Of a DNA stretch of 64,000 bases, positions 34,452-46,176 are shown one piece after another. Origin of the DNA: Chiua virens (taxonomy: Eukaryota; Basidiomycota; Agaricomycetes; Boletales; Boletaceae); NCBI GenBank assembly GCA_019787685.1, contig JAHNUO010000018.1, positions 124,001 to 188,000 on the forward strand, written 5' to 3'. Below the pieces are notes generated by a model that searched no databases, had not been told where the DNA came from, and saw only the letters and a list, made by a program, of their open reading frames with translations. Position 1 is the stretch's first letter; each line of letters starts with the position of its first letter. A program made the position numbers and the translations under genes.

Positions 34452-35726
34452 TCAGCTGTTCACGTCGCTCACACACTCCCAGCCACCCTTTAGGTTCTCT
34501 TTCCAAAGCGTCACTTTTCCATCACCACAACTGACGGCAAGGATATTTCCCGCCAGACTCCACGAGACACGCCAAACAACATCAGGGAATTTTCCGGGTG
34601 TTGCAGGTGTATTCTGGGAGGCGGTGGTGGATGGGTCGAGCACTGTCTTGACCCATGGTGCGACCGGCGTGTCTTTTGTCCAAATGACCACAGACTTGTC
34701 CTATAATAGCATTACATGAGGAAATCAGAGAAGCGTTATTTAAGCTGTGCGAGTGACATACCTGTGATGCCGTAGCTATATAGTTCCTCGGTAATCCAAT
34801 ATTTGGAGCCCATGCGACGTCGCGCACCCAATCACCATGCCCCTCGAGCGTTTCTTCTTCAAACCATGCTTGTGTGTCTTCGCGGAAGGACCAAACTTTG
34901 ACAAGATTGTCGCAGCCGGCGCTGGCGAAGCGTTTGAAAGGAGCAGGTAGGGCTGGTGCCCCAGGTTGATGAGGGTGTATGAGTGAACCTGGATGGGTGG
35001 CGGGCGCCCAAGAGACGGCATTACAGCCGATGGCGTGGCCATTGAATATGTCGGCGACCCACTGACCGTCGTCTGCAAAGTGCGTGATGAATAGTTAGGT
35101 TCAGGAATAAGATAAGCGGAACTGACCTTTGAATGTGAGAACGGAGAGCTTTCCATCGGACGAGGCGCACGCCAGGATAGCGCCAAGCTCGTGTGGGGCC
35201 CAAGAGATAGAGTTGACTACCCAGTATGAGGGTCAGATTGAACGGTTGTATGTGGTGGAAGAACTACCTGAGGCGGTGTGCAACGAATGCTCTTTGATTT
35301 TGGTCCACGATCCAGCCGAAGGTCCTTGCGTTTCCTCTCTCCAGATGAGCACTTGTCCATCGTATGAACAGGATGCGAGGATGTTACCGAACTTTGGGTG
35401 GGCCCACGCGACTTGCCAGACGGGGCCAGTGTGACTGGCAGAACAGAACGTGAGCATGGCTGCGACAAACACTTTTGGACGCGCACCCTTTCAGGGTCTG
35501 AGCCCCCGACTTGGATGGCTCACCGTCGACGACATTGAAGACTTTGACGGTGCGGTCGGAGGAACAGGTAGCAACTCGTTTACCGTAGTAATCGAGTTGC
35601 GCATCGTGCTGAGAATGATATGAGTAAATGCACGTTTGAAAATGAAAGTATACTTGCGATCATATCCTCATGACCGGTCTCGATTGGGACGGCATCGGTG
35701 GTCGTTGCATTGACCATATTGACCAT
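34452..35726 (-). CDS. SEC13: SEC13, COPII / nuclear-pore WD40 protein
   Basis: SEC13 is the six-bladed WD40 subunit that pairs with SEC31 in the COPII outer coat and with NUP145C-type proteins in the nuclear pore; it also serves in the SEA/GATOR2 complex. The start at 35726 begins [20 protein letters not shown] and exon 1 ends in DMI at 35658. Exon 2 begins [20 protein letters not shown], exactly the family context. The intron between them (35609-35657) has a GC donor (GCAAGT) rather than GT. Later blocks are [113 protein letters not shown], and [20 protein letters not shown] with [11 protein letters not shown]. It ends in CVSDVNS. No break is seen. Confidence 0.93.
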
Positions 35727-36126
35727 GGTGTCGAGTACGTGTTGAAACTTGAAATCATACTAAACCCTAACCTTAGTATATTCATCCCTTGGCGGAGTTT
35801 GAAAATGGCACACGTCATCTAACACGACATCGTACCAAATCATGTACCCAACTTTCAAACTTCAAGGGTATTAAAGGATCAAAACGTCTGTGATATTCTT
35901 TTTCATGCAACAATGTATCGAACCTTGTACTGGAACAATACTTCAAGTTGTTGCATCAAACGGAACTGTCGGAGCCACTAGTATCTGTCCGGCGATTAAC
36001 CTGCCCAGCTGGATAAGGCCCTAGTAGACTCTTCCACGAGTCGCGTTCTCATTGGAAAGTATGACAGTGTGAAGCATTTCTGGGTTCAGGCCGTCAGGCT
36101 TTCAGTGACGCCGCTCTTGACATTTT
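35727..36126. other. SEC13 promoter region
   Basis: The upstream flank of SEC13. AT-rich with no recognised gene or repeat. Confidence 0.4.
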
Positions 36127-36990
36127 GTGGGAGGAACTGGCATCGATTGTGTACTTGATCCAATGCCTTCCTCCGAATCTGTGAAAGATCGAACAAGGTA
36201 TGTGCGCACATGCTCTGTTTCAACATTATCCACATTGATCTGGAACAGAGATTCACGCGACCCATGTCACTGTGCGACTGGTAATTTTTCTACAAATACT
36301 CCTGCCGAGTACGATCCTTGCGTAATTTCGCGAGTTCTCTCCACCCTTCTTGCTCAGGTCTGGAACAACGAGGTCATGTTTGCGTTATCCCGATCTCCGA
36401 ACCATGGTCCGCTTGTTCCACATCTCAAAACTCTACAAACAAAGAGTAGAACCAATCTTGCGGCTGCTGTTGACTCGATCTCTGGCTGACGTCACTCTAC
36501 CGTGATATGCCATGTGCTCGCCTGCAACATCGACGCAGCTGGCTTCCTTATGTCCGTCATTGAAAAATCTCTGCGATTCCTTTTACGGAACGGATGAACC
36601 ACCGGGTCCTGACAGTCAGAACTTCGGTGGTGTCTGAAACAATCCTACGTCTTCCATGATTAGAATCACTCGATAGTGATGATTGCACACTCGACAAATC
36701 CTTCCGTTGTTCACCTCTCCCAACGTCCCTCTCCAAGTTTCGCAGCTGGAGAGTTTAAGACACTTGCCAGTAACATCACCCCCATTCACATCTCTCAAGT
36801 CCTTGTCTCTGACAGTCGACACACTCTCGGCCTTAACTCCTAGAAGTCATACGCTCCAAGCCGCGACAGGTGTCATTCACGATAGGGAGTTACTAGTACC
36901 TATCCCGAACTCCTTCCGTTTATTTTTCACTGCGCTACTCAATGCATGTGATCCAGAACACCTGTCGTAGATTGATTTGCACATGAGCGA
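36127..36990 (+). pseudogene. Possible F-box/LRR-like relic
   Basis: Two plus-strand segments resemble the C-terminal LRR part of agaricomycete F-box proteins. VMFALSRSPNHGPLVPHLKTL lies near 36376-36438. FTSLKSLSLTVDTLSALTPRS followed by FRLFFTALLNACDPEHLS lies at about 36788-36969. Between them stops occur in all frames and no F-box motif is seen. Identification rests on general pattern only and is weak. Confidence 0.3.
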
Positions 36991-37681
36991 TCAATGGGTA
37001 CCTGGTATTAAACGGCATCAAATCTCTCTGTCCACATTCCAACAGATCAAATTTCCGGTCATAATCTGAGTGATATCTGCCCCCGGATCTGGGAGGTCTC
37101 GTCGGCTTAACTGGGGAGGGAGAGTTGGGGATGTACTCAGATAAGTGGGAGGAAGTGAACGATCTGCTGCCTGCATTCTCGGCAGGTGAGGATGCAATGC
37201 AACAAACGGCATAGAAGAAGGAAACGAAGACAGTAACTCAGTTGACAGGATATCAGTGTAATCAATCCCAGTACTTGGTGTCGCTCCGCATTGGTGTTTA
37301 GCCGTTGCGGCGCTGGCAAAGCGGTAATGCACGACTAGTGAGAGCGCCGGAACCAAATTCTACTGAAGTGATAGTTTTCTACTTTTTAACTGCGTGAACA
37401 TTGAACTTGAATGATTCGGCGAGCGTCCCGGGCCAGTAGAATGTGATAGGCTACCGAAAATAGAAATGTCACTATTCACAGTGAATTGTCAAAGAGATTG
37501 AAGACACGCTCGACCTCGACGAGGACAACGTTCTCGAGCCTCTCCTATCTTCAGCAGGATCGTCGATCAAGTCTGTCGACGGTGTTCTCGAACGGGGCAT
37601 CATCCAGATTCCAGATAACTTCACGTCACTAGCAGTGAGGCTTATACGCTCATATTACACTTCCCATCTACTCTTGTCACC
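36991..37681. other. Intergenic: promoter region of the 5-phosphatase gene
   Basis: A minus-strand open frame (37018-37356) is Pro/Leu-rich and not recognised. No clear TATA box; a pyrimidine-rich tract lies just before the ATG at 37682. Confidence 0.35.
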
Positions 37682-40600
37682 ATGGCCGACATCAGTTCTC
37701 ACATCGAATCTGCTCCAACTCCCTCCATCAAGAGTCTCAAGTCCAGATTCGAGCAGTTCGCACTCGACAACGCCTCGGCCGGGCCCAGTTCATACACCAG
37801 GCCAACCCCGGTCTCGCCCACCCCGGCTCTGCTGCAAAGTCAGCTCGAATCAGCACCAACGCCTCGCTCCCGAACACAAGCCTCTCTCGCCCCCGATGAT
37901 TGTATCTTGCAATCTCAGCCACTTGCTCCTCTCCGTGACGTCCGCAACAAGGTATCCGATCCAGACTTGAAGGCAGCCGTGCTAAAGCGTGCGCCGCCAC
38001 CCCCGCCTCCGAGGTGCAAGAAATGGTCATCCTCTCCCGTTGTCTCACCTCTTCTTCGTCCAGTCCCAGTCCCGACTGCATTCCGGTCTTCCAAAGTCAG
38101 TCCGGAGCACGAACAACTCTCTGTGGGATTTGATACCACAAGGAATGGGCCGGAGGAGAGCAGCGAGGAGGGATCCTTGGGAAGTGTCGCCTCTCTTCGC
38201 GATAGGTTTTCGTGAGTGCATGATGCTTTTGCGTTGCCTCTGTCTATTCAATTTCGGCTCCGAAGTTGCAAACGCGTCATTGAGTTCTCGTAACTAATCC
38301 CGTGCTTACCATAGTTCATTGAATCGGGTGCAAACATCCAAGTCGTCCCCACCAAGACCTATCACTCCCAAACTTCCTTCTAGACCTCCAATGACGTCAC
38401 ACACTGATTCGACGGCGATCGACCGTACACCGCCTGCAATTCCACTCCGGCATCATAAACTCGGTGTTCTCGAGACCTGCCAACCATCATCAGGGAACAT
38501 TTCTGCTGAACTTCCCTCTTTCGGGTCCACTATTGATACCTCCCCTCGTCTAAGCAAGGTTGGAGTCATGCGCGACCGCTTTGCGTAAGTGCATCACGAC
38601 TGTAGCATTCGCGGCAGGTTGAATGACGGAAGATATTCAGTTCCAAGGATGTTGTAAAACTTCGCATTCATAACGATCACCCGTCATCTCGCGACGAGCC
38701 AACTATCCTAGTGACAAGTCCCCCAACATTACCCGCTCGACGTCCTCCAACACGACCCCTTAATTCGGCCCTTTTTTCTGGAGAGGATAGCTTAGATGTC
38801 CCGAGCAGCTCCAATTCGTCTTTCTACAGTCCTTTCTCGGATGAAGAATCTGAAATATCAGAGCTATCCGAGATTTCCCTTCCATTATCAATCCACTCTC
38901 GGAAGATAAACGAGATACCCCCAGCCAATGACGCACACGCTTTTCATCACGAGCGGAAGCTTTCCGGAAGTTCAAGTGAGAGTGTTTCCAGTATCTCACC
39001 TCCTTCCAAGCCGAGACCACCTCCTCGACCACCTCGCCCATCAACTGGCGCACCCCTTCTTCCAGTACCTCACGATTCTTTCCCAACTTCTGCCACGGCC
39101 ACACCCACGCAACCCATTGCACCACCAATCCCTTCTCGGCGTCCCACACAGGAAGAGAGCATTGCCAGTGAGGCCCGCTCTGTAGCACCACCTTTACCTG
39201 CTCGTTTATTGCCTCCACAAAGCAATATCCTCCCTCCTGTTGAGATACATTCACCAGTTGGGGAACCCAAATCTGTCGGAAATGCAAGGCTCCCGCCGCC
39301 GCCCACACGCATAATTGGACTAGGTGACAAGTTGCCCCCTGTGCGTCGCACAAACTCTCCGTCTTCCGACGAAGAGTCTGGTTCAGAGGAAGATCCTCGG
39401 ATACGTAGCGTTGAATCCCTTCCCGATTCCAGTCGGTCCTCGAGACGTCCTCCCAGCATGCCGAGCGCCAGTTTCATGGAATACAAGATGCACATACCCG
39501 CTTACTCTGGACACGTCGCTGTTGCTGGATCCAGAGTAGTGTTGGCTTCTGGTCATCACATCAAATATTATGACCTTTCATCCAACGACGGACCCCAATG
39601 GACTCTTGATACGAGAGACGGCATGAGAGGCGCTCTGGTATCGTCTCTCAGGTTTAGGTCAGCACATGTCGAAGCGGATAGAGCGAGATATTTGTGGGTC
39701 GGGACAAAGGAGGGGATCTTGTTTGAGGTAGACATCGAGATGGGAGTTTTCACATCTTCCAAGGTGGGGATCCACGCGTCGCAGATCACAAACATATTTC
39801 GTACAGGGTCCACAATGGTCACCCTCGACGAGACGGGCAAGACGTTCATTTTTGATCCCAACGGCAACTTGAGCGCAGGCGTCGGTGTGGGCTTGGCAGA
39901 CGATGTTAACCTGGTCTATACTTCTCCTCGAGTTTACCGCCTTGGAGAGAAAACCGAGTTTGTAAAGTTGTTTGGCGGGTTGTTGTGGACTGCCGTACGG
40001 ACGGACGTGCACGGGGCTGGTACAAATTCCTTGCCCGTTATTCGCATATACGACATCTACGCGCCAGGAAGTATCGGGCGCTCCGTGATGCCGAGCCAAC
40101 ATGCTGGCGCAGTCACTTCGGGTACTGTTCTCCCCTCACATCCGGACCACGTCTACCTGGGTCACGAGGGCGGGTACATCACTATCTGGAATGTTGCTAC
40201 AAGCGATGGGATCCCCGCTTGTGTCGAGGTGGTCAAAGTGAGCGCCTCCGATGTTCTCTGTCTGGAAGGTGTCAACGACCGGTTGTGGGCTGGTGGGAGG
40301 AAGGGGACGATTTCTGTGTACGACGTGAGCGCAAAGCCGTGGGTTGTCACCAATTGTTGGGACGCTCATGGCGGGCTGCCCGTCTCACGGATTTTCGTGG
40401 ATCCGTATGCGGTTATACAGATGGAAAAGCTGAGCGTGGTCAGTGTGGGACGGGACGAGCAGATCAGATTTTGGGATGGATTGCTTGGTGCTGACCAGAT
40501 CGGTAAGTCGCGCAACACGTTTTCCGAGTGTCAGGTGGTCTACATTGCTTACGCTGTGATAGAGCAAGAACTGCTGAAGCGCGAACATACGTTCAGCACC

Positions 40601-41880
40601 TTCCGAGATCTCAAGGTCCTCGTGGTTTCCTGGAACGTTGATGCTGCGAAACCTGACTCCCTTACCACCGACCCTGAAAATGCTCGCTTCCTTCATGACG
40701 TCCTTTCCTCTGCCGACGGCCCCGACATCATCTCCTTTGGGTTCCAGGAGGTGATCGATCTCGAGTCTCGTAAGATGGCAGCCAAGACCGTTCTTCTCGG
40801 CGGCAAAAAGAAAGGAGACGAAGGCAAGATCAATGAAAAGGTGACGTCGAGTTACAAAAGATGGCATGATCGATTAATTCAGGCGGTGAGGTTGGCGATA
40901 CCCTCTGAGTCACCCTATTCGGTGATTCATACGGAGAGCTTGGTGGGGTTGTTCACGTGCATGTTCATCAAGAATACAGAGAGGGCTTCTCTGAAAGATG
41001 CCGCGATCGCAACCATCAAAAGGGGGATGGGAGGGCGGTACGGAAATAAGGTGGGGCTCTCATCGTGTCTCGTGCGTTTCATGGAGTGACATCGTGGCGT
41101 TGATGAACGGCGTGCTTGTTTTCAGGGTGGCATCGCTGCGCGATTCGTCATCGACGACTCAAGTCTGTGTTTCATTAATTGCCACTTGGCTGCTGGACAA
41201 CATCACGTTCGTCAGCGCAATTCTGACGTGGCAGCCTTTCTCGAAGAACCGAACGTGTTCCCCGCGGAATCGGTCGAAGATGGGTTTGGGTACGTTGGTG
41301 GAGGAGACGGGTCGATGGTCTTGGACCACGAAATTGTTTTCGTGGGTTAATGATCTTGATTGACGTCCATCAAACACTGACAAGACGATTGATATAGCTC
41401 AACGGCGACATGAACTACCGCATCGATCAACGTCGAGACGCGGTCGTCGCCGCCATCCAAGCCAACGACCTCGACGCGCTCCTCACGCACGACCAGCTGT
41501 ACAAAGAGATGAAGCACAACCGTGCCTTCCGGCTCCGTTCGTTCCGTGAGGGCCCGTTGACGTTTGCGCCGACGTACAAGTATGACCGGAATTCGGACGT
41601 GTTTGATACGTCGGAGAAGCGGCGTGTGCCGGCGTGGTGTGATCGGGTGTTGTGGCGCTCGAGGGAGGAGGGGAGGGTGGTGTTGATGGAGTATAGACGG
41701 TGGGAGGTGAACGTATCGGATCATCGGCCTGTGTCGGCGGCGTTTCGGGTGACGGTGAAGCGGGTGGTGGGGGAGGCGAGGATGCGGGAGAGGAGGGCGT
41801 TAGAAGGGTGGTGGAGAGGGGCGGAGAAGATGTTGATCGAGGATGCAAAGCAGTTTTACGTTGCGGAGGCGATGGTGTGA
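37682..41880 (+). CDS. Inositol-polyphosphate 5-phosphatase with proline-rich N-terminus and WD40 region
   Basis: A large protein of the IPPc (endonuclease/exonuclease/phosphatase fold) family that would remove the 5-phosphate from phosphoinositides such as PI(4,5)P2, acting on membrane traffic. Exon 1 (from ATG 37682) and exon 2 (about 38315-38584) encode Pro/Ser-rich linker ending SLRDRF and VMRDRF. Exon 3 (about 38639-41052) begins with more Pro-rich sequence (RPPPRPPRPSTG) and acidic patches. It continues with a WD40-like beta-propeller (HIPAYSGHVAVAGSRVVLAS, RYLWVGTKEGILFEVDIEMG, VYLGHEGGYITIWNV, RLWAGGRKGTISVYDV, VSVGRDEQIRFWDGLLG). The catalytic domain starts at LKVLVVSWNVDAAKP, then SFGFQEVIDLESR, GRYGNK spliced to GGIAARF, NCHLAAGQ, LNGDMNYRID, REGPLTFAPTYKYD, RVPAWCDRVLW and SDHRPVSAAF. 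All IPPc signature boxes are present. The WD40 plus IPPc order is the fungal type rather than the Sac1-synaptojanin type. Confidence 0.9.
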
Positions 41881-44800
41881 GGTATTGTCCCATAGGGTAT
41901 ATATCCAAGACATCGAAGACGATCGTTCGCATTTTCGGGGGTACTTTACAAATGGACCTTGTAGGGTATACATAATGTTGCCGTATCTCTTTCTGCGTGC
42001 CCATGGACGTCAACCCTACGGCCCAGTCGTTGGAGCGTTGCCTCGTCTCAGTCCAGAGAGAACAGGAATCAAAGGAAGATAGTGGGTAGAAAACATAAAA
42101 CCCACCCATCCCGTCGGGGATGCAGCGAGGATTTATATTTGTACAGTCACGATGGTTTTGGCGATACAATATGTGGCGGTCGGACACATGTTGTGTCGAC
42201 AAGACTGTCGAGACTGTGAAACATGCTTGATGGATCCGGCGTGGAAGGGAACCGACCGACGATATACTATGTACTGTAGTGCTTCCGGCCGCCCATACGC
42301 GTCCATCAAGAATAATGGATGACGCTTGACATCAACAACAGCTAGTTCGAGAATCAGCGTCCAGCATAACCAGTGTCCATACCAACGTGATCCTTCGATC
42401 CGTGCGTCCATTCTCCCGGGGCTCTGCAACAAAAACATGAGCCGATATGATAGCAACAAACCCATGGATTGGTTCGAAAAGTACAACGTGGTTGATGAAT
42501 GTGGGGGAAAAGAAACGCCGATTGTTGGACAATCTCGACTCTCGGTCGACGCACACGGGGTGGAAGGACCATTCCTTGTCAGCCACGATGATCTTAATGA
42601 CACAGCAGATGGTGCACAACATTGCTGTATCAATGAGATTGTCGTGACTGACGTATAACTATCGTGTCTGGTGTCAAAGTGTGAAACTAAGAGAAAGCAG
42701 AATCGATCAAGGATGTCGAATCAGTGGGAGAATATTCTGTCACCATATGGTGAGACGGAAGCCAAGATGGGGTTGAATGGGAACTAAGTACAAGGAAACT
42801 TGAAGGTAAGTGCCAATTCGGGAGGAAGATGTTTGTGCTTGTTTGTCCTCCCATGTCTAGCTTTCTCCACCTCACCATCGCCGATAAATTCAGAATTTCG
42901 TTTAGTGTGCACTCCCACAGTCAGTTGATGCACTTTTTCTCTCGTCATTTACTATACCAGATGGAGAACAATACTTGCGCCGAGATGTTCGTGTACCATG
43001 AATGATGGCCTCATTGAGGTCGGAAACATGTCTTGGTAAGGCCATTCATTCGTGGTAGGAGGACAGGAACTTTCCCGAGAATCTGAATTAATCCAGATCA
43101 ACGGGCAACTGCTGACTAGTACCCCTTGATGTCCCCGTCGTACTGATGCTTTGCAGGAGAACACTAGATCCAATGATATGCGTCGAAATGAGAGAAAACG
43201 TTGCATGTCTACACAGATCCACCCACTCAATGAGTTGTCGTATCAAATGAAGGGACATGCACTTAACTTTCTAACGAGCAGGCTCCTACCTTGCAAGCAA
43301 AGCTCCCGTGAGTGATAGGTTTCTTGGAGAATATACCTCCAAGGGGACTTATCGTCCGTGGTAGGGTGCGCGATGCCTCCCACAAATTTGGTTTTCAGCC
43401 CAGTTTGCGACCTTACTGACTGTCTTTAGGCTCGATATGTTTTTGGAACCTCGATGCACCTGTTGCATTTCACAGAAAAAACACCAGGTTTTCATTTGCT
43501 TGGGCTCTCCCGTTCACTGAAGCAACCCGCGACATCGAATCCATTTACTGTGGCGTCAGATAATCACCCAATCCTGTATCAGGTTTAAATTTGAATCAGT
43601 CTATAACCTGGTCTCGTAATCATGCTCTATTCCAGGGCGTTTTTAGTCTCGAATTGGTGGCGTGCCCTTGGAGATGATGTGCTTATCGTTGCTGCGACGT
43701 ATAGTTTCCGCCAGTCGACCACGTTGCTTAAAGTTATGCCATAGAACATACAACGACCAACACCACTCGGCGCATAGTTCGCTCTCCGCCGTCAACCCTG
43801 CCCGCTGTCGCTCGCCACAATCAAAATGGTGAGATGGTGTGTGGCGTGGGTCCTTTAGCTCGTGCCCTCGGATCGCTCTTTCGCCGCATATCCGGGGCCG
43901 CCATCCCCAGTGTGTGTCTCAGTCGTCCACCGCCCCACCTTGGCGCTTCCCGGCGTGCACGCATCATGCGGAGTGAGAAAATTCAGATCAATCGGTCACC
44001 GCACAGTCAGCGATGCGCCGTGATCGTGTGCATTTGAGACTTGATCCTGGTAGGTGGCCATGTATAATCCGACACTGCTGAGCATTCCCCTTTCATTCGC
44101 TCGCTTTTGAGTCCGCACGAACAGCTGACCTCTTACTGGCGCACGTCCAGATCTGTGTAAATAGTCCCGGGTCATCCGTGCCTTGGCGTCGAATATACGC
44201 GTGCCACGTACCTCCCGCCAGGGGCTAGGGCTGCGCAGCCATGCGGGGTAGGATCCCCGCGGACGCCGTCTCTAGCCTCTTCCTTATCACCGGGTGAACC
44301 TGCCACTGCCGTTGGTGATAAGTCAACCAGACACAGTCGGCCCCTGTTCCCTGATCGTCTGTCCATCTCAACCATGATAGATGACGCATCACAGGGGCTG
44401 GTGTTCTCGTCCCCTCCTCGGAATCAGATGTCAGGGCTACTGTATCCGATATTGGGTACATGGAATGTCCAAATCGGCCCACCGACGATCCCCGGACTCC
44501 GGCTGTTGGTTTGGTTATCGTCTGATCCTGGGTGACACGTGGCACAGAGTGACTTGTGGACCAGAAGGTCTTTGGAGCGATCGAGAACCCTCCCCGTCGG
44601 GTGGCCTTGATGCGGTGACGGTAATATAACCATGACCTCGGCTGTTTGGAATGAATCGTCGTGCGTAATCGCGGATGGTGTCATTTTCAAACCGGGACCG
44701 GTCCGATATGAGGATCATGGCTACTCTATGGTTCAGCATGCACGACACCGAGGCTGAAGCGGCCTGGGGCGACCTCGTTTACAACTCTAGTATTGGTTGG

Positions 44801-45297
44801 TTGTTTAGAGTGCAGTCCCTTGTCCGAGGGCCCGGGAAACATGGGCCAACGGCAGCAAGGGGTTAGTGCGTGCGCAGCATGAGAATCGGGATGGATCATG
44901 GAGCCGAAAGGTGGCGTGCTGACGACTAGACAAGCCAAATGAAAGAAGTGCACTGACATGTACAACGAGCAAAAAGTAAATATTGTATTTGGTTACAGTA
45001 GGTTAGGATACTGATGCACACGTCGCAAACTACAGTTGAGAATTCCAATGTCCGACATCTATTAGGTGCACCAGAAAGGGATAGTAGGGGGTTAGGGTAT
45101 GGCTCGTCATGACGTTTCTCTTTCGTGAAGCGATACATCCACTTTTTTCCGCTTCTCTTCGCTTCACTTCTCGTTTTGATAGCACCTGGACGCCCGTCCC
45201 GAACATTGGTGGGGAAGAGGCTTTTTAGAAAGGAGAGTCCGAGACACTGTATCAGTGTAGTCTCTTTTTTTTCTCATCCTCCAAGGGGATGACGCAA
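41881..45297. other. Long stretch without recognisable genes
   Basis: About 3.4 kb with only short open frames: 42326-42658 (+), 42332-42622 (-), 43834-44037 (+), 44225-44545 (-) and others. None resembles a known family, and overlapping frames on both strands argue for chance. The proximal parts should hold the 3' ends of the flanking, convergent genes. No RNA gene or repeat is recognised. Confidence 0.4.
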
Positions 45298-46003
45298 TTA
45301 GAGCGCATGCTGGGCAAGGTACCGCATGATCGTCAACGAAGCAAATATATCTGTATTTCAAAAGCAAGATCCGTGTTCAGCCGACACCCGGAGTATACGT
45401 CACCAGAATGACGAACGTACCCATGTACAAGTGTGAATATGCCTCATGGATCGTCAACGTGTTACCCGAGACGCTATACGCGGGGACGTTGTGCGGTCGG
45501 AGGTCATAGTGCGCGATGACCTTGTTGTCTTCCGAGAGACACTACAGCGTGCGGACGTGAATCGTCGTTGAGGAAGAGGAACGAAGTAAACGTACCGACC
45601 ACTCGTGGCCATCGATCGTCCTGTGCTGCCACCTATACTCTTGTCCGTCACATGCTTTGAACTTCCTGGAGAGGGACCTACGCGGGGACGACCACGTCAG
45701 GCGCGTTACACGAAGACAGGAAACGACATGACTCACCCCCCAAACAACTGCGGTCTTGCGCAGATAGTTGTTCATGGGAATAGACACGCTGGACGCAGGA
45801 GGCTTCACAAAATGGATCGTTCCCAGCCCGAATGAAGGCCCGGAGCCAAACTCGAGGACGACAGACGGGTGTCGTTCGAGATGGCGCATGTCACCGTGAC
45901 GTGTCGATCGACGACCCATGACGTAGATGGCGAGCGTCGTGTTGTTGTTCGTAGGAGGGTAAGGCGTGACACGGATGAACATGCGGTCATAAATAGTCGT
46001 CAT
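45298..46003 (-). CDS. DUF6593-like protein
   Basis: A small protein of a family expanded in Agaricomycetes and of unknown function; the fold is thought to be beta-rich and lipid-scramblase/tubby-like in outline, which I state only as a possibility. The N-terminal part is IRVTPYPPTNNNTTLAIYVM, VVLEFGSGPSFGLGTIHFV and VSIPMNNYLRKTAVVWG. The second exon carries the family core SRKFKACDGQEYRWQHRTID, then CLSEDNKVIAHYDL and SGNTLTIHEAYSHLYM. The last short exon encodes DIFASLTIMRYLAQHAL with TAA at 45298-45300, matching the family's usual C-terminus. Introns are about 50-90 bases. The start is uncertain: Met at 46003 was chosen, Met at 46039 is in the same frame, and a short upstream frame overlaps both. 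Confidence 0.72.
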
Positions 46004-46166
46004 AGTCTGTGCCCTTGAGCTGTCCGGTACGATCCTCAAAGGTAAAGGGCATCTGCCTGTGTTGCAACATGTCGAAGAGGGTAAGTGCTATAGGTATTGG
46101 GAGGACAGCGGGGATGGACTCAGAAGAGGGCTGGGAGAAACACTGACAGCGTGGTGGTGGTACGAC

Positions 46167-46176
46167 TTTTTATATA
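46167..46176 (-). promoter_or_regulatory. TATA box of the DUF6593-like gene
   Basis: Read on the minus strand this is TATATAAAAA, about 160 bases before the chosen start codon. It suggests that the open frames at 46088-46469 are promoter and leader, not coding. Confidence 0.5.

Noticed and set aside
38760..39353. Antisense frame of 197 codons in the 5-phosphatase gene
   Set aside because: It mirrors the Pro/Ser-rich linker of the sense gene and has no independent support.
41483..42202. Antisense Pro/Ser/Thr-rich frame of 239 codons
   Set aside because: It lies mostly opposite the conserved IPPc C-terminus; its composition is an effect of GC-rich codons on the other strand.
42133..42633. Minus-strand frame of 166 codons
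   Set aside because: Three frames overlap here on both strands and none resembles a protein family; treated as chance.
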